From: Bacteroidota bacterium
Lineage (GTDB): Bacteria; Bacteroidota; Bacteroidia; Sphingobacteriales; Sphingobacteriaceae
Length of the DNA stretch: 28,333 nucleotides
Reading direction: 5' to 3'
NCBI GenBank assembly: GCA_013286985.1
Contig: JABDEQ010000029.1
Coordinates: 1 to 28,333 of the forward strand
Below are positions 7,213 to 15,168 of the stretch, in pieces. A program made the position numbers and the translations under genes. Positions within the stretch are counted from its first letter, which is position 1, and every line of letters begins with the position of its first letter. The notes below the pieces were generated by a model, which was given only the letters and a program-made list of their open reading frames with translations, was not told the DNA's origin and did not search any database.

Positions 7213-8523
7213 TTAAAACTCTACGTGCGCCCTCAGCGAAAACACGTTTACCGGACCACGATCTTTATTATAGGCAGGGTTTACTATAAATTGATAATCG
7301 GGCGTAAGGAAGAATTTCTTTTGGTAGGCGTTTATCTTGTAATAAAACTCCGCGATCATTTCGGGCGCATAGTTCAGTTTACCATCGCCTATAATAAATC
7401 CATAACCACCGTCGGCCAGGTAATTACGATGTTCGGACGATAAACCGTCGCCTATAAAGGCTAATCCTATTTCATCTTCAGGGCGTTTCCATTGGGTTCC
7501 TTTTAATTCGCCTCCAAAAGTAACAGATCGGTCAATCTCTGTAAAAAACCAGGTTTCAGTATGTCCATCGTTCCAGCTGGCTTTTGCAAATACACCAAAA
7601 TCTTTAGTAATATATTGATCGGTATTTATACCAAAACCAAATTTATGCCTGCCGTATGCCTGCGTTGAATCAACGTTTGGCGCTTTGGGGTTTTGTGCGA
7701 TGGCTAAATCGTAATTGCCAAATTTGCCGTTATTTAAAAATCCCAATAGTCGCAAGGTGCCTTTTTGCCCGCCAATGGTATAGCGGTTTTCGTATTCAAC
7801 AGTTTCTGTATTGGCCTTGGCAATTTTAGCATCCCAGGTTGATGAATTGGCCTGAGTTACCACCATGGTTGTAGCAAAACGAAGTGTCCAGTCGGGTTGT
7901 CCAAATTCTGTAAAAAGGCCCAAAGTATAGCCTCTTGTATTAGCCGGATAATCCCAGGCGCCATTATCCATTAGTGCCCAGTTCATAAACTGACCGCGTG
8001 GATCGTGACTAAAATTGTTGCCATCAAAAAAATCGGCCATGCCAAACTTGCCTACAGAAAACGAAAAGTAACGTTTGCTTCTTATAGTAGGCACCTGTAA
8101 TTGGTCGCTTTCTAATGTGTCCTTATCTTTACCCCATTCAAAATTTTGTTTAAAATATAAACGGGCTATATATATTTTATTTTGAGTTCCGCCAACTCTA
8201 AAGGTTTCGCCATTCGGAAAACCGGCCACACCTAAGGTTTGGCTCAGTCCTGCACCGCCGGATAGTTCCGGATCAAAGTATGCTTCGGCGCCTTTCCATA
8301 ACCTGGCGCCCATAAAAAAGGTGGTAGTTATAGAAGTTTGTGTTTCAGTTAAAGTTGATAAACTGTTTTTGCCGCTGTAAAGTGCATCAAAAGGAGGTTT
8401 ATATTGTGTTATAATTGTTTGCTGAAAGTGAAACATAAAGCGATCCTGCTTCACGGTGTCCTGTGCAAAGGTCATTTTTATAACACTTAATAATATGATG
8501 GTAGCAAGTACAAGTTTTTTCAT
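7213..8523 (-). CDS. OprB-like carbohydrate-type outer-membrane porin
   Basis: A 436-residue outer-membrane barrel of the group annotated as carbohydrate porin (OprB-like). It has a signal peptide (MKKLVLATIILLSVIKMTFA, cut before Gln) and alternating amphipathic strands throughout. The characteristic GARLWKGAEAYFDPELSGGAG occurs near residues 75-95, as does FFDGNNFSHDPRGQFMNWA. It ends in a short strand finishing with Phe (RAHVEF), the usual barrel-assembly signal. The family name implies sugar passage, but the context argues for caution: a Fur-family regulator is encoded upstream on the same strand, and a palindrome overlaps the promoter, so metal control, and perhaps metal passage, is possible. 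That is inference. Confidence 0.85.
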   Translation of the reverse strand: MKKLVLATIILLSVIKMTFAQDTVKQDRFMFHFQQTIITQYKPPFDALYSGKNSLSTLTETQTSITTTFFMGARLWKGAEAYFDPELSGGAGLSQTLGVAGFPNGETFRVGGTQNKIYIARLYFKQNFEWGKDKDTLESDQLQVPTIRSKRYFSFSVGKFGMADFFDGNNFSHDPRGQFMNWALMDNGAWDYPANTRGYTLGLFTEFGQPDWTLRFATTMVVTQANSSTWDAKIAKANTETVEYENRYTIGGQKGTLRLLGFLNNGKFGNYDLAIAQNPKAPNVDSTQAYGRHKFGFGINTDQYITKDFGVFAKASWNDGHTETWFFTEIDRSVTFGGELKGTQWKRPEDEIGLAFIGDGLSSEHRNYLADGGYGFIIGDGKLNYAPEMIAEFYYKINAYQKKFFLTPDYQFIVNPAYNKDRGPVNVFSLRAHVEF

Positions 8524-8606
8524 ATCAAAAATTTGGATAAAATTAGCGCATCAATGTAAAGCAGATGTTTAATTAATATAAACTCCGCCATTATTAATAA
8601 TTTATA

Positions 8607-8614
8607 CAAATCTA
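8607..8614 (-). promoter_or_regulatory. -7 promoter box of the porin gene
   Basis: On the minus strand TAGATTTG matches TAnnTTTG. A TTTA element at 8638-8635, 20 bases upstream, can act as the -33 box. The predicted leader is about 75-80 bases. Confidence 0.55.
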
Positions 8615-8622
8615 ACATATTT

Positions 8623-8638
8623 TTTAGACTTGTCTAAA
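8623..8638. promoter_or_regulatory. 16-bp palindromic operator TTTAGACTTGTCTAAA
   Basis: Seven-base arms TTTAGAC and GTCTAAA around a central TT. The site covers the -33 position and part of the spacer of the porin promoter, the usual place for a repressor. The shape resembles operators of DtxR/MntR-type metal regulators more than a classical Fur box; which protein binds is unknown. Confidence 0.55.
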
Positions 8639-8750
8639 TTTATTATTATAAAACCATTAAACCACATAACAGCAATTAATTACAATTGTTGCAGACAATA
8701 GCATTAATGTGGCGCAAAGGTAAACGGGAAAGCCATGCAATGGAATTGCA

Positions 8751-9167
8751 TTATTCGGCGCATTGGTCGCAAGTCCCTTTTACAAGGAGATTCATCTCCT
8801 GCGAATTGAATTTTAAAGGGAGCGTAATATCAGGTATTTTGGAGTCGGGAAGACAGAATGTTTCTTTGCAGTTGATGCAGTAAAAATGCACATGCATATC
8901 GTGGTGTTCACCGGCATCGCATGTATCCTTGCATAAGGCGTATTTTGGCGATCCTGTGCCATCGTCAATTAAATGCACAAGGCCTTTTTCTTCAAAAGTT
9001 TTTATAGTACGGTAAATGGTTATCCTGTCGGCCGGCAGTAAAGCTCTCTCTATATCACTCAAGCTAATGGCCGATGCCTGCTGCAAAAGCAAATCGAGCA
9101 CCAGCAAGCGCATAGCCGTTGGGTTAATATTTTTATCAATAAGCTTTTGCCCGGTAGCCGTTTCCAT
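8751..9167 (-). CDS. Fur-family metal-dependent transcriptional regulator
   Basis: A 138-residue Fur-superfamily repressor. The N-terminal winged helix includes LSDIERALLPADRITIYRTI (about 36-55), the DNA-recognition segment of the family. The C-terminal metal/dimer domain has two CxxC pairs, Cys97/Cys100 and Cys133/Cys136, that form the structural zinc site, and a histidine-rich patch (His88, His89, His92, His94) for the regulatory metal. It could be Zur-, Fur- or PerR-like; the sequence alone does not decide. It stands alone on the minus strand upstream of the porin. A weak ATGC-N9-GCAT inverted repeat just before its start could be an autoregulatory site. Confidence 0.9.
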   Translation of the reverse strand: METATGQKLIDKNINPTAMRLLVLDLLLQQASAISLSDIERALLPADRITIYRTIKTFEEKGLVHLIDDGTGSPKYALCKDTCDAGEHHDMHVHFYCINCKETFCLPDSKIPDITLPLKFNSQEMNLLVKGTCDQCAE

Positions 9168-9262
9168 ATTTTATGCAAAGTAAAAGCATTTGAGCTTAAA
9201 TTTATAATAAGCATCTGTATTAGCAGGAAAATCGCTTTTAAAGTTTTCTGGCGGCTTTTTCC

Positions 9263-9291
9263 ATAGCGATGGGTTTAAAACCCATCGCTAT
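9263..9291. repeat. AGCGATGGG palindrome, copy 1
   Basis: Fourteen-base arms (ATAGCGATGGGTTT and its complement) around one extra base. It lies downstream of the HD-domain gene and upstream of the Fur-family gene. It lacks a T-run on either side, so a terminator role is doubtful here. The same arm sequence recurs at 15062 and 25772. Confidence 0.75.
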
Positions 9292-9386
9292 AGTAGCAAT
9301 TATCATAACCAACGCCATTCTAGCTTACTAAATTGATGAATGTTTTGATAGCAAATTTTTAAAAGCGATTTCCCTGTTGGTAGTCT

Positions 9387-10040
9387 TTAAACGGAAGCTT
9401 CCCATTCGGCATAAAACTGTTGCAGGTAAGTTTCCATAAAGATGTGGCGCTGCAGGGCCAGTTGCTTGCCGGTAGCGGTGTTCATTTTATCTTTCAGTAG
9501 CAGCAGCTTTTCGTAAAAATGATTAATGGTCGGCGCAGTAGTATTTTTATATTCGGCCTTGCTCATGTTTAAATTGGGCTCAATTGCCGGATCATAAAAC
9601 TCACGGCCCTTAAAACCGCCATAGCTAAAGGCCCGGGCTATTCCTATTGCCCCAATAGCATCCAAACGATCGGCATCCTGCACAATCTCTAATTCCCGTG
9701 AGCGGAATACCTCGCCGTCAAATGATGCCTTGAACGACATGTACCTTATTATTTGCTGTACATGGTGAATAATCGCGTCATCAGTACCAATGCCTGTTAA
9801 AAAATCGCCGGCCATTTGCGGGCCTATCTCTTCATCGCCATTATGAAACTTACTGTCGGCTATATCATGCAGCAAAGCGGCCAGTTCAACAACCAGCAGG
9901 TCGGCTTGTTCGGTTTTTGCAATAAGCCTGGCATTGTTCCATACGCGGTAAATATGCCACCAGTCGTGGCCTCCTTCGGCATTTTTTAACGTATCGCGTA
10001 CAAAATCTGCCGTTTTGTTAATCAGCTGGCTGTTATCCAT
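9387..10040 (-). CDS. HD-domain phosphohydrolase (YedJ-like)
   Basis: A 217-residue HD-superfamily metal-dependent phosphohydrolase. The metal ligands are visible as H25/H29 in GGHDWWHIYRVW, His58-Asp59 in ALLHDIADSKF, and a later Asp in QDADRLDAIGAIGIARAF. The arrangement matches the YedJ-like group. The substrate is not known; nucleotides or related phosphate esters are usual for HD proteins. The ATG at 10040 is 17 bases after the stop of the SprT-like gene, so the two form an operon. No fusion domain is present. Confidence 0.85.
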   Translation of the reverse strand: MDNSQLINKTADFVRDTLKNAEGGHDWWHIYRVWNNARLIAKTEQADLLVVELAALLHDIADSKFHNGDEEIGPQMAGDFLTGIGTDDAIIHHVQQIIRYMSFKASFDGEVFRSRELEIVQDADRLDAIGAIGIARAFSYGGFKGREFYDPAIEPNLNMSKAEYKNTTAPTINHFYEKLLLLKDKMNTATGKQLALQRHIFMETYLQQFYAEWEASV

Positions 10041-10057
10041 CAGAAATTTATTGGGGA

Positions 10058-10675
10058 TTAATTTTTTTCTTCAATATGTTCAACCTCGGCAACCGGACTA
10101 AACAAGTAAATACGCCTTGAGCTTACCTCAATACATTTATAACGCTTACGCAGTTTTTCTTCCTTTCGGAATATTCTGCCGTCTTTTAATTTAAATAATG
10201 CCTTGGGGGGTAATTTTTCAACCGTATGAACAGATTCTTTTGGCGCATCATATTTACGCAAGGCGCGATATAAATCCAGATCGGAGCAGCTGGAAGCAGC
10301 TGGATTGCTCAGGTAACTTACTATGGCCCGTTTAACATCCATCGGAAAAATATCCTTTTCAAAAAAAGGCTCCATCATTTTTTTAAAATTTGCTTTCCAT
10401 TCCACACCATGGGGCTTTGCTTTATGCTTATGCTGGTTCCAGGTGTGCAAATGTGCAAACTCATGTACCGTAGTTACCAGGAAAGCATAGGGGTTAAGAT
10501 CATAATTAACCGAAATACGGTGACCTTTATCTAAATGTGGCGGCCTGTAATCGCCAAATTTACTATTGCGGTTACGCGAAATTTTAAACTCGCATTTAAA
10601 GTAATCAATCCAGCGGCCAATCAGGGGAGCCGCATCAGGCGGAAGATACTTTTCAAGAACTTTTACTTTATCCAA
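10058..10675 (-). CDS. SprT-like zinc metalloprotein
   Basis: A 205-residue SprT-like domain protein. The zinc motif HEFAH (His71, Glu72, His75) is followed by a likely third ligand, His89, in KPHGVEWK, which is the SprT/Spartan pattern. In eukaryotes that domain cuts DNA-protein crosslinks; the bacterial role is not settled. The start must be the TTG at 10675: an in-frame TAA lies two codons upstream and there is no in-frame ATG before the zinc motif. A Shine-Dalgarno GAGGT at 10685-10681 supports it, which is unusual in this phylum. It is the first gene of a pair with the HD-domain gene. Confidence 0.82.
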   Translation of the reverse strand: MDKVKVLEKYLPPDAAPLIGRWIDYFKCEFKISRNRNSKFGDYRPPHLDKGHRISVNYDLNPYAFLVTTVHEFAHLHTWNQHKHKAKPHGVEWKANFKKMMEPFFEKDIFPMDVKRAIVSYLSNPAASSCSDLDLYRALRKYDAPKESVHTVEKLPPKALFKLKDGRIFRKEEKLRKRYKCIEVSSRRIYLFSPVAEVEHIEEKN

Positions 10676-10680
10676 TTTTT

Positions 10681-10685
10681 ACCTC
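10681..10685 (-). promoter_or_regulatory. Shine-Dalgarno site fixing a TTG start
   Basis: GAGGT followed by five A residues and the TTG at 10675. Bacteroidota genes usually lack such a site, so it helps to decide this non-ATG start. Confidence 0.6.
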
Positions 10686-10689
10686 AATA

Positions 10690-10697
10690 CAAAGATA
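10690..10697 (-). promoter_or_regulatory. -7 promoter box of the SprT-like/HD operon
   Basis: TATCTTTG on the minus strand fits TAnnTTTG. No clear -33 box is seen. Transcription would start near 10684, close to the Shine-Dalgarno site. Confidence 0.4.
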
Positions 10698-10755
10698 CGT
10701 CATTTAACAATATCTGTACAGCGGCATTGTTACCGGCCTGTAAAATATGTTTTAC

Positions 10756-11184
10756 CTACGATTGGATATAGGTTTTCAGCTGTTCAATTGTTTCCTCGTG
10801 CGAAAGTATAGTTTCGGTAACTACATCGCTGATAGATATGATGCCGCAAAGCCTGTCGTCCTTAAAAACCGGCAAATAGCGCAGGTTACTTTCGCTCATA
10901 ATGTGCATACAGGTTTCAATTGAATTATCGGGCAATATGCGGGGGAAACCGGTACTCATAATTTCTCTCACCTGGGTTTCCAACGATGATTTTCCGTGTA
11001 ATATTACCTTGCGTGCATAATCGCGCTCGGTAAGCAAACCAGCATAAACACCACCCTCAGTAATTATTACCGAGCCAATATTTTTATCAGCCATTAGCTT
11101 AAGCGCGTCTAACACAGTTGTACTGCCGTCAATAGCGGTAACGCTGCTGCCTTTACGGGCAAGAATATTAGAAACTTTTTTCAT
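10756..11184 (-). CDS. two-CBS-domain protein
   Basis: A 142-residue protein made of two CBS domains and nothing else: the first at about 10-65 (ending GLLTERDYARKV), the second at about 75-130 (LRYLPVFKDDRLCGIISISD). Such pairs bind adenosine nucleotides and act as energy or redox-state sensors for other proteins; the partner is not evident here. A TTG at 11220 would add 12 residues, but the ATG at 11184 fits better because the predicted -7 box overlaps the TTG. It stands alone and is divergent from the zinc-ribbon gene at 11439. Confidence 0.85.
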   Translation of the reverse strand: MKKVSNILARKGSSVTAIDGSTTVLDALKLMADKNIGSVIITEGGVYAGLLTERDYARKVILHGKSSLETQVREIMSTGFPRILPDNSIETCMHIMSESNLRYLPVFKDDRLCGIISISDVVTETILSHEETIEQLKTYIQS

Positions 11185-11217
11185 AGCGGGCTCGTAAACA
11201 GTTTTAAATTGGTATAT

Positions 11218-11225
11218 CAAATATA
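11218..11225 (-). promoter_or_regulatory. -7 promoter box of the CBS-protein gene
   Basis: TATATTTG on the minus strand fits TAnnTTTG, with a weak TTTA at 11247-11244 as -33. The leader would be about 27 bases to the ATG at 11184, and the position excludes the longer TTG-start version of the gene. Confidence 0.45.
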
Positions 11226-11438
11226 ATAATAAATTACCTTAACTAAACGAAGCATAATTGAAATTAAGTTTCAAAAAACAAGAAATAAAATAGCTCAAAA
11301 TGAACGGCGTTACAGGGTTACCGCATTCAATCACAAAAAAATTAAGTGAAACAGATAGATTGTAAAAAAAATAATTATTTTGGGCCCTATATTAACTAAT
11401 AGCTTATGTTTTTGGTCCCTGAGCCTTTAATGTGAAAT

Positions 11439-11624
11439 ATGTCGAAAAAAATCCTTAGATGCCAGAAATGTACTGCCCCATACCACTTTGAAAAAAGCAG
11501 GAATTGGATTGGCCGTAACTTTTTATATTTTTTGCCGATACGCAGATACTTTTGTGCCAAGTGTCTGAAAAGCCGCTATGTGTGGATTGCTGATGAAAAA
11601 TTAAAGGAATACCACCGCGTATAA
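11439..11624 (+). CDS. zinc-ribbon miniprotein, unknown function
   Basis: A 61-residue protein with two CxxC pairs (CQKC at 8-11 and CAKC at 39-42) separated by a basic, aromatic-rich stretch (NWIGRNFLYFLPIRRYF), a simple zinc-ribbon layout. I do not recognise a named family. The cysteine pairs, the ATG and the absence of overlap with another good gene argue that it is real, and that the opposite-strand reading frame here is a shadow. A role in nucleic-acid or protein binding is plausible only by analogy with other small zinc ribbons. Confidence 0.6.
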   Translation: MSKKILRCQKCTAPYHFEKSRNWIGRNFLYFLPIRRYFCAKCLKSRYVWIADEKLKEYHRV

Positions 11625-11916
11625 TTTCAGCGTACACCCCTGCCTTATTAAAAACCTGCCCTGTCTTTTTGTTGCATAACGGGGTTTGTTATCCCATCCG
11701 AAGCAAAATACTAATTGTTTCAGGCTTCTTTTTGCCCGGAAATTCCCCGTATAATTTCGCCAAAATATCAACAGATTAAACCTGCCTGTAGCCCCTCATC
11801 TTAATGTAACAACATTATTATAATTTACGGGCCTGCCTACCAATTATAAATAAATATTAATTTTAAATTTTACTTACAATTGTAATACCGCAGGCTACTG
11901 CAATAAATTTATCCAA
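11625..11916. other. 292-base upstream region of the DUF1080 gene
   Basis: No gene is supported. The region becomes AT-rich toward the DUF1080 start and contains the perfect palindrome TTACAATTGTAA at 11874-11885, 31 bases before the ATG. I see no TAnnTTTG match, so the promoter is not placed. Confidence 0.4.
11874..11885. promoter_or_regulatory. 12-bp palindrome before the DUF1080 gene
   Basis: TTACAATTGTAA is perfectly self-complementary and lies 31 bases upstream of the ATG at 11917. It could be an operator; no regulator is identified, and AT-rich palindromes of this length can occur by chance. Confidence 0.3.
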
Positions 11917-12579
11917 ATGAAAAAAATTCTGCTGAGTGTATTGGCATTTACTGCTGTGCACGGTTATGTAAAGGCGCAAAAAACAATAGCCCTGTTTGAT
12001 GGAAAAACCACCCAGGGTTGGCACAGTTATTTAAAAACAGGGGCCGGCGCCTGGAGTGTTGTTGATGGTACGTTACAGCTCGACCCCAAAGCTGCCGACC
12101 AGGGCGATTTAATTACCAATAAGGAGTATGAAAACTACGAGCTTTCACTTCAATGGAAAATTGCCGAAGGGGGAAACAGCGGTATTATTTTAGGCGTTCA
12201 TGAGGACCCTGCTTTCGATGCTACCTATTTAACCGGCATTGAAATGCAGATACTGGATGATAAAAATGCCGAAGACAATAAAAAGGCAACCCACCTGGCC
12301 GGGGCACTGTATGATATGCATGCACCATTGCACCCTGCCAAACCCGCCGGCGAATGGAATAAAGTGGTAATTCGTAAACAAAACGGGCATCTAACTTTCT
12401 GGCTTAACGGCAACAAAGTAATTGATACCCAAATTGGAAGCCCTGAGTGGCAGGAAATGCTTAACAACAGCAAATTCAAAACATGGAAAGGCTTTGCCGC
12501 TTACCCCAAAGGGCATATCGCCCTGCAAGATCACGGTGCGGTAGTTTCATTTCGCAATATTAAAATCAAAGAACTTTAA
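11917..12579 (+). CDS. DUF1080 protein, likely 3-keto-glycoside hydrolase/lyase
   Basis: A 220-residue exported protein of the DUF1080 (PF06439, 3-keto-disaccharide hydrolase) family. It has a signal peptide (MKKILLSVLAFTAVHGYVKA) followed by a concanavalin-like beta sandwich with the family segments LFDGKTTQGWHSY, ENYELSLQWKIAEGGNSGI and GIEMQILDDKNAEDN. Characterised members cleave 3-keto glycosides after the sugar has been oxidised at C3. The next two genes on the same strand encode a GMC dehydrogenase and a gluconate-dehydrogenase-type small subunit, which could carry out that oxidation. The 79-base gap to the GMC gene holds a heptad array, so co-transcription is likely but not certain. 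Confidence 0.85.
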   Translation: MKKILLSVLAFTAVHGYVKAQKTIALFDGKTTQGWHSYLKTGAGAWSVVDGTLQLDPKAADQGDLITNKEYENYELSLQWKIAEGGNSGIILGVHEDPAFDATYLTGIEMQILDDKNAEDNKKATHLAGALYDMHAPLHPAKPAGEWNKVVIRKQNGHLTFWLNGNKVIDTQIGSPEWQEMLNNSKFKTWKGFAAYPKGHIALQDHGAVVSFRNIKIKEL

Positions 12580-12620
12580 ATTAACTCCTGGCTCAATCCC
12601 ATAGTATTAAACTGGATAAA

Positions 12621-12655
12621 GATTACAGACTCTGGACTACAGACTCAAGACTTAA
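12621..12655 (+). repeat. five-heptad array (GACTACA type) at a start codon
   Basis: Five 7-base units at 12621, 12628, 12635, 12642 and 12649, each beginning GAY T, for example GATTACA, GACTCTG and GACTACA. The array ends three bases before the ATG of the GMC dehydrogenase gene, so it occupies the ribosome-binding region. Confidence 0.75.
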
Positions 12656-12658
12656 AAC

Positions 12659-14398
12659 ATGAACGATATTCAAATAAAAAAGTCATCGCAAACATATGAT
12701 GCCATAATTGTAGGCTCGGGTGCAGGTGGCGGCATGGCAGGTTACGTGTTGGCTCATGCAGGCTTAAAAGTATTAATGCTGGAGGCCGGGCCGTTTTTTG
12801 ATCCGGCTAAAGACTCTATGCAGTTAAAATGGCCCTACGAATCACCACGCAGGGGAGCCGGAACCAACCGGGCCTTTGGCGATTTTGATGGCGCCTACGG
12901 CGGATGGCAATTGGAGGGTGAACCTTATACCACTACAGATAAAACCGAATTTCACTGGTTCCGTGCCCGTATGCTGGGCGGCCGTACTAATCACTGGGGT
13001 CGTATCTCGCTACGGATGGGCCCCGATGATTTTAAAGGGCATCATATTGATGGCTTGACTGACGATTGGCCAATAACCTACGATGATGTAAAACCATTTT
13101 ACGATAAGGTTGACCGCATGATAGGCGTTTATGGTACCGTTGAAAACTTACCCAACGAACCCGATGGTATATTTTTGCCGCCGCCAAAGCCACGTTTAAA
13201 TGAGCTTTACATAAAAAAAGGCGCAGCCAAAGCGGGTGTTAAAGTTATTACCGGCCGCGGGTCGGTGTTAACGGAGGCTTTGCCGGGCAATAAAGATCGT
13301 GGTGCCTGTTTTTTTTGCGGGCAGTGCGGGCGCAGCTGCAAGGTTTATGGCGATTTTTCCTCTTCATCGTGCCTGGTTATCCCGGCCATGAAAACCGGCA
13401 ATCTTAAAGTAATTTCCAACGCTATGGTGCGCGAGGTACTGACCGATGCCAGCGGACAAGCAACCGGTGTATCGTACATCAGCAAGGAGGATATGCAGGA
13501 ATACCAGGTAAAGGCAGGCATGGTAATATTAGGTGCAAGTGCGGGTGAATCAGCCAGGTTGTTGCTCAACTCTAAATCAGCCGCGCATCCGAATGGATTA
13601 GCCAACAGCAGTGGGGTGGTGGGCAAATACCTGCATGATTCTACCGGATCAAGCGCCGGAGGCTTTTTACCGCAACTGATGGATCGTAAACGCTATAATG
13701 AAGATGGCGTGGGCAGTGTTCATATTTACGGCCCATGGGTGTACGATAATAAGAAACTCGATTTTCCGCGCGGGTACCACATAGAATTTGGTGGTGGCAT
13801 GGGCATGCCTGGCTACGGATTTGGCTGGGACATGCAGAAGATGAACGGTGTTGTACCGGGTAAGGACGGTAAGATGAAAGAAGCCGGAGGCTTTGGCGCA
13901 TCATTAAAAGATGATTACCGCCGCTTTTATGGTACCGGCTTTGGTATGGCCGGCCGCGGCATGGCTATAGCCCGCGAAGATAACTACTGTGAGATTGACC
14001 CTAATGTGGTTGATAAATATGGTATCCCCGTATTACGTTTTAACTACAAGTGGAGCGATTACGAAATAAAACAGGCCAAACACATGCAGGATACTTTTCA
14101 GCATATTATGCATGAAATGGGTGCTATTTATGGCCCCGCTCACGGCCCCGAAACTAATTACGGCTTAGAAGCGCCCGGACGCATAATTCACGAAGTAGGT
14201 ACGGTACGTATGGGCGACGATCCTAAAAAATCGGCCCTTAACAAATATTGCCAGGCGCATGATTGCAAGAATCTTTTTGTGGTTGATGCCGCTCCGTTTG
14301 TACAGCAGGGCGATAAAAATGCCACCTGGACAATATTGGCCCTATCTATGCGTACTGCTGAGTACATCTTGAGCCAAAGAAAAAAATTAAACGTTTAA
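12659..14398 (+). CDS. GMC-family FAD dehydrogenase with four-cysteine cluster motif, likely glycoside 3-dehydrogenase
   Basis: A 579-residue GMC oxidoreductase. The FAD-binding Rossmann motif is at 16-22 (IVGSGAGGG) with LEAG at 41-44. GGRTNHWGR near 108-115 is the family's second signature. The catalytic His511 (HEVGTVRMG) and Asn554 (NATWTILAL) match the gluconate-dehydrogenase-like branch. A four-cysteine motif, C217-x2-C220-x2-C223-x3-C227, recalls the region of bacterial FAD-glucose dehydrogenase that binds a 3Fe-4S cluster. It lacks an obvious signal peptide. The next gene encodes the usual small subunit, which is known to carry the export signal for such complexes. Together with the preceding DUF1080 enzyme, oxidation of glycosides at C3 is the best reading; gluconate or another polyol remains possible. 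No cytochrome c subunit is adjacent. Confidence 0.85.
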   Translation: MNDIQIKKSSQTYDAIIVGSGAGGGMAGYVLAHAGLKVLMLEAGPFFDPAKDSMQLKWPYESPRRGAGTNRAFGDFDGAYGGWQLEGEPYTTTDKTEFHWFRARMLGGRTNHWGRISLRMGPDDFKGHHIDGLTDDWPITYDDVKPFYDKVDRMIGVYGTVENLPNEPDGIFLPPPKPRLNELYIKKGAAKAGVKVITGRGSVLTEALPGNKDRGACFFCGQCGRSCKVYGDFSSSSCLVIPAMKTGNLKVISNAMVREVLTDASGQATGVSYISKEDMQEYQVKAGMVILGASAGESARLLLNSKSAAHPNGLANSSGVVGKYLHDSTGSSAGGFLPQLMDRKRYNEDGVGSVHIYGPWVYDNKKLDFPRGYHIEFGGGMGMPGYGFGWDMQKMNGVVPGKDGKMKEAGGFGASLKDDYRRFYGTGFGMAGRGMAIAREDNYCEIDPNVVDKYGIPVLRFNYKWSDYEIKQAKHMQDTFQHIMHEMGAIYGPAHGPETNYGLEAPGRIIHEVGTVRMGDDPKKSALNKYCQAHDCKNLFVVDAAPFVQQGDKNATWTILALSMRTAEYILSQRKKLNV

Positions 14399-14419
14399 CC
14401 GCTATTTGATCAACATAAA

Positions 14420-15055
14420 ATGAACAGACGCGACTCCCTTAAGGCCATTGGCTTAGGCACACTATCGGCAACCATGCTGCTGGATGCCTGCAAACCGGGT
14501 TCCAAAAAACAGGCCGAGGATACCAACGACGAAAAAATAACCCCCGATGAAGCCGGGCGCCTGCCCGAAGAAATTGAGCGGGACAAAAAGCTAAATGCTG
14601 AAAAGTTTTTTACTGATCACGAAATGGCTACCATCACTATTTTGGGCGATATCATTATCCCTAAAGATGCAAAATCCGGCAGTGCGTCAGATGCTAAGGT
14701 GCCTGAGTTTATTGAGTTTATTGTGAAGGATATGCCCGATCATCAAACGCCCATGCGCGGCGGTTTGCGCTGGCTGGATGTGCAATGCCTTAACCGCTAT
14801 AACAAAACCTTTGTTGATGCCAGCAACCCTCAGCAATTGGAAATGGTTAATGAAATAGCCTATCCAAACAAAGTAAAACCCGGCATGCAACAGGGCGTAT
14901 CATTTTTTAACCTGATGCGTAACCTTACCGCCACCGGCTTCTTCACCACCAAAATGGGCATTGAGGATATTGGTTATGCAGGTAACTCACCCGGCCAATG
15001 GACCGGCGTACCTGCTGATGTATTGAAGCATTACGGTATGGAAGACGTAGTGTAA
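14420..15055 (+). CDS. gluconate 2-dehydrogenase subunit 3-like protein
   Basis: A 211-residue small subunit of the gluconate 2-dehydrogenase subunit 3 family. It starts 21 bases after the GMC gene, so the two are an operon and most likely a complex. The N-terminus has an Arg-Arg pair (RRDSLKAIGLG) as in Tat signals and a possible lipobox LLDAC with Cys24. That fits a hitchhiker model in which this subunit carries the folded flavoprotein across the inner membrane and anchors it. Family marks include FTDHEMATITILGDIIIP, PEFIEFIVKDMP and the late W-containing GGLRWLD. A bidirectional palindrome and a terminator follow at 15062-15153. Confidence 0.88.
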   Translation: MNRRDSLKAIGLGTLSATMLLDACKPGSKKQAEDTNDEKITPDEAGRLPEEIERDKKLNAEKFFTDHEMATITILGDIIIPKDAKSGSASDAKVPEFIEFIVKDMPDHQTPMRGGLRWLDVQCLNRYNKTFVDASNPQQLEMVNEIAYPNKVKPGMQQGVSFFNLMRNLTATGFFTTKMGIEDIGYAGNSPGQWTGVPADVLKHYGMEDVV

Positions 15056-15061
15056 TTAAAA

Positions 15062-15097
15062 AAAATAGCGATGGGTTTTAAAACCCATCGCTATTTT
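15062..15097. repeat. AGCGATGGG palindrome, copy 2, between convergent genes
   Basis: A perfect 36-base palindrome (18-base arms) flanked by A-run and T-run. It starts seven bases after the stop of the dehydrogenase small subunit, and on both strands the stem ends in T residues, so it can terminate transcription in both directions. The arm core matches copies at 9263 and 25772. Confidence 0.8.
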
Positions 15098-15120
15098 AGC
15101 CTATACAGCCTTAAAATAAA

Positions 15121-15153
15121 AGGAGTAATGTCACCTCAACATTACTCCTTTTT
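15121..15153. terminator. bidirectional rho-independent terminator
   Basis: Arms 15121-15131 (AGGAGTAATGT) and 15139-15149, seven-base loop, followed by T residues on the plus strand and preceded by A residues. It serves the uppP gene on the minus strand and backs up the palindrome for the plus-strand operon. Confidence 0.8.
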
Positions 15154-15168
15154 ATGCTTTAAAATTAC

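Noticed and set aside
9172..9191. ATGC-N9-GCAT repeat as operator of the Fur-family gene
   Set aside because: The arms are only four bases and the match to known Zur or Fur boxes is poor; it is noted in the gene entry but not claimed as a site.
11455..11637. 60-codon minus-strand frame opposite the zinc-ribbon gene
   Set aside because: The plus-strand protein has two CxxC pairs; the minus-strand product has no motif.
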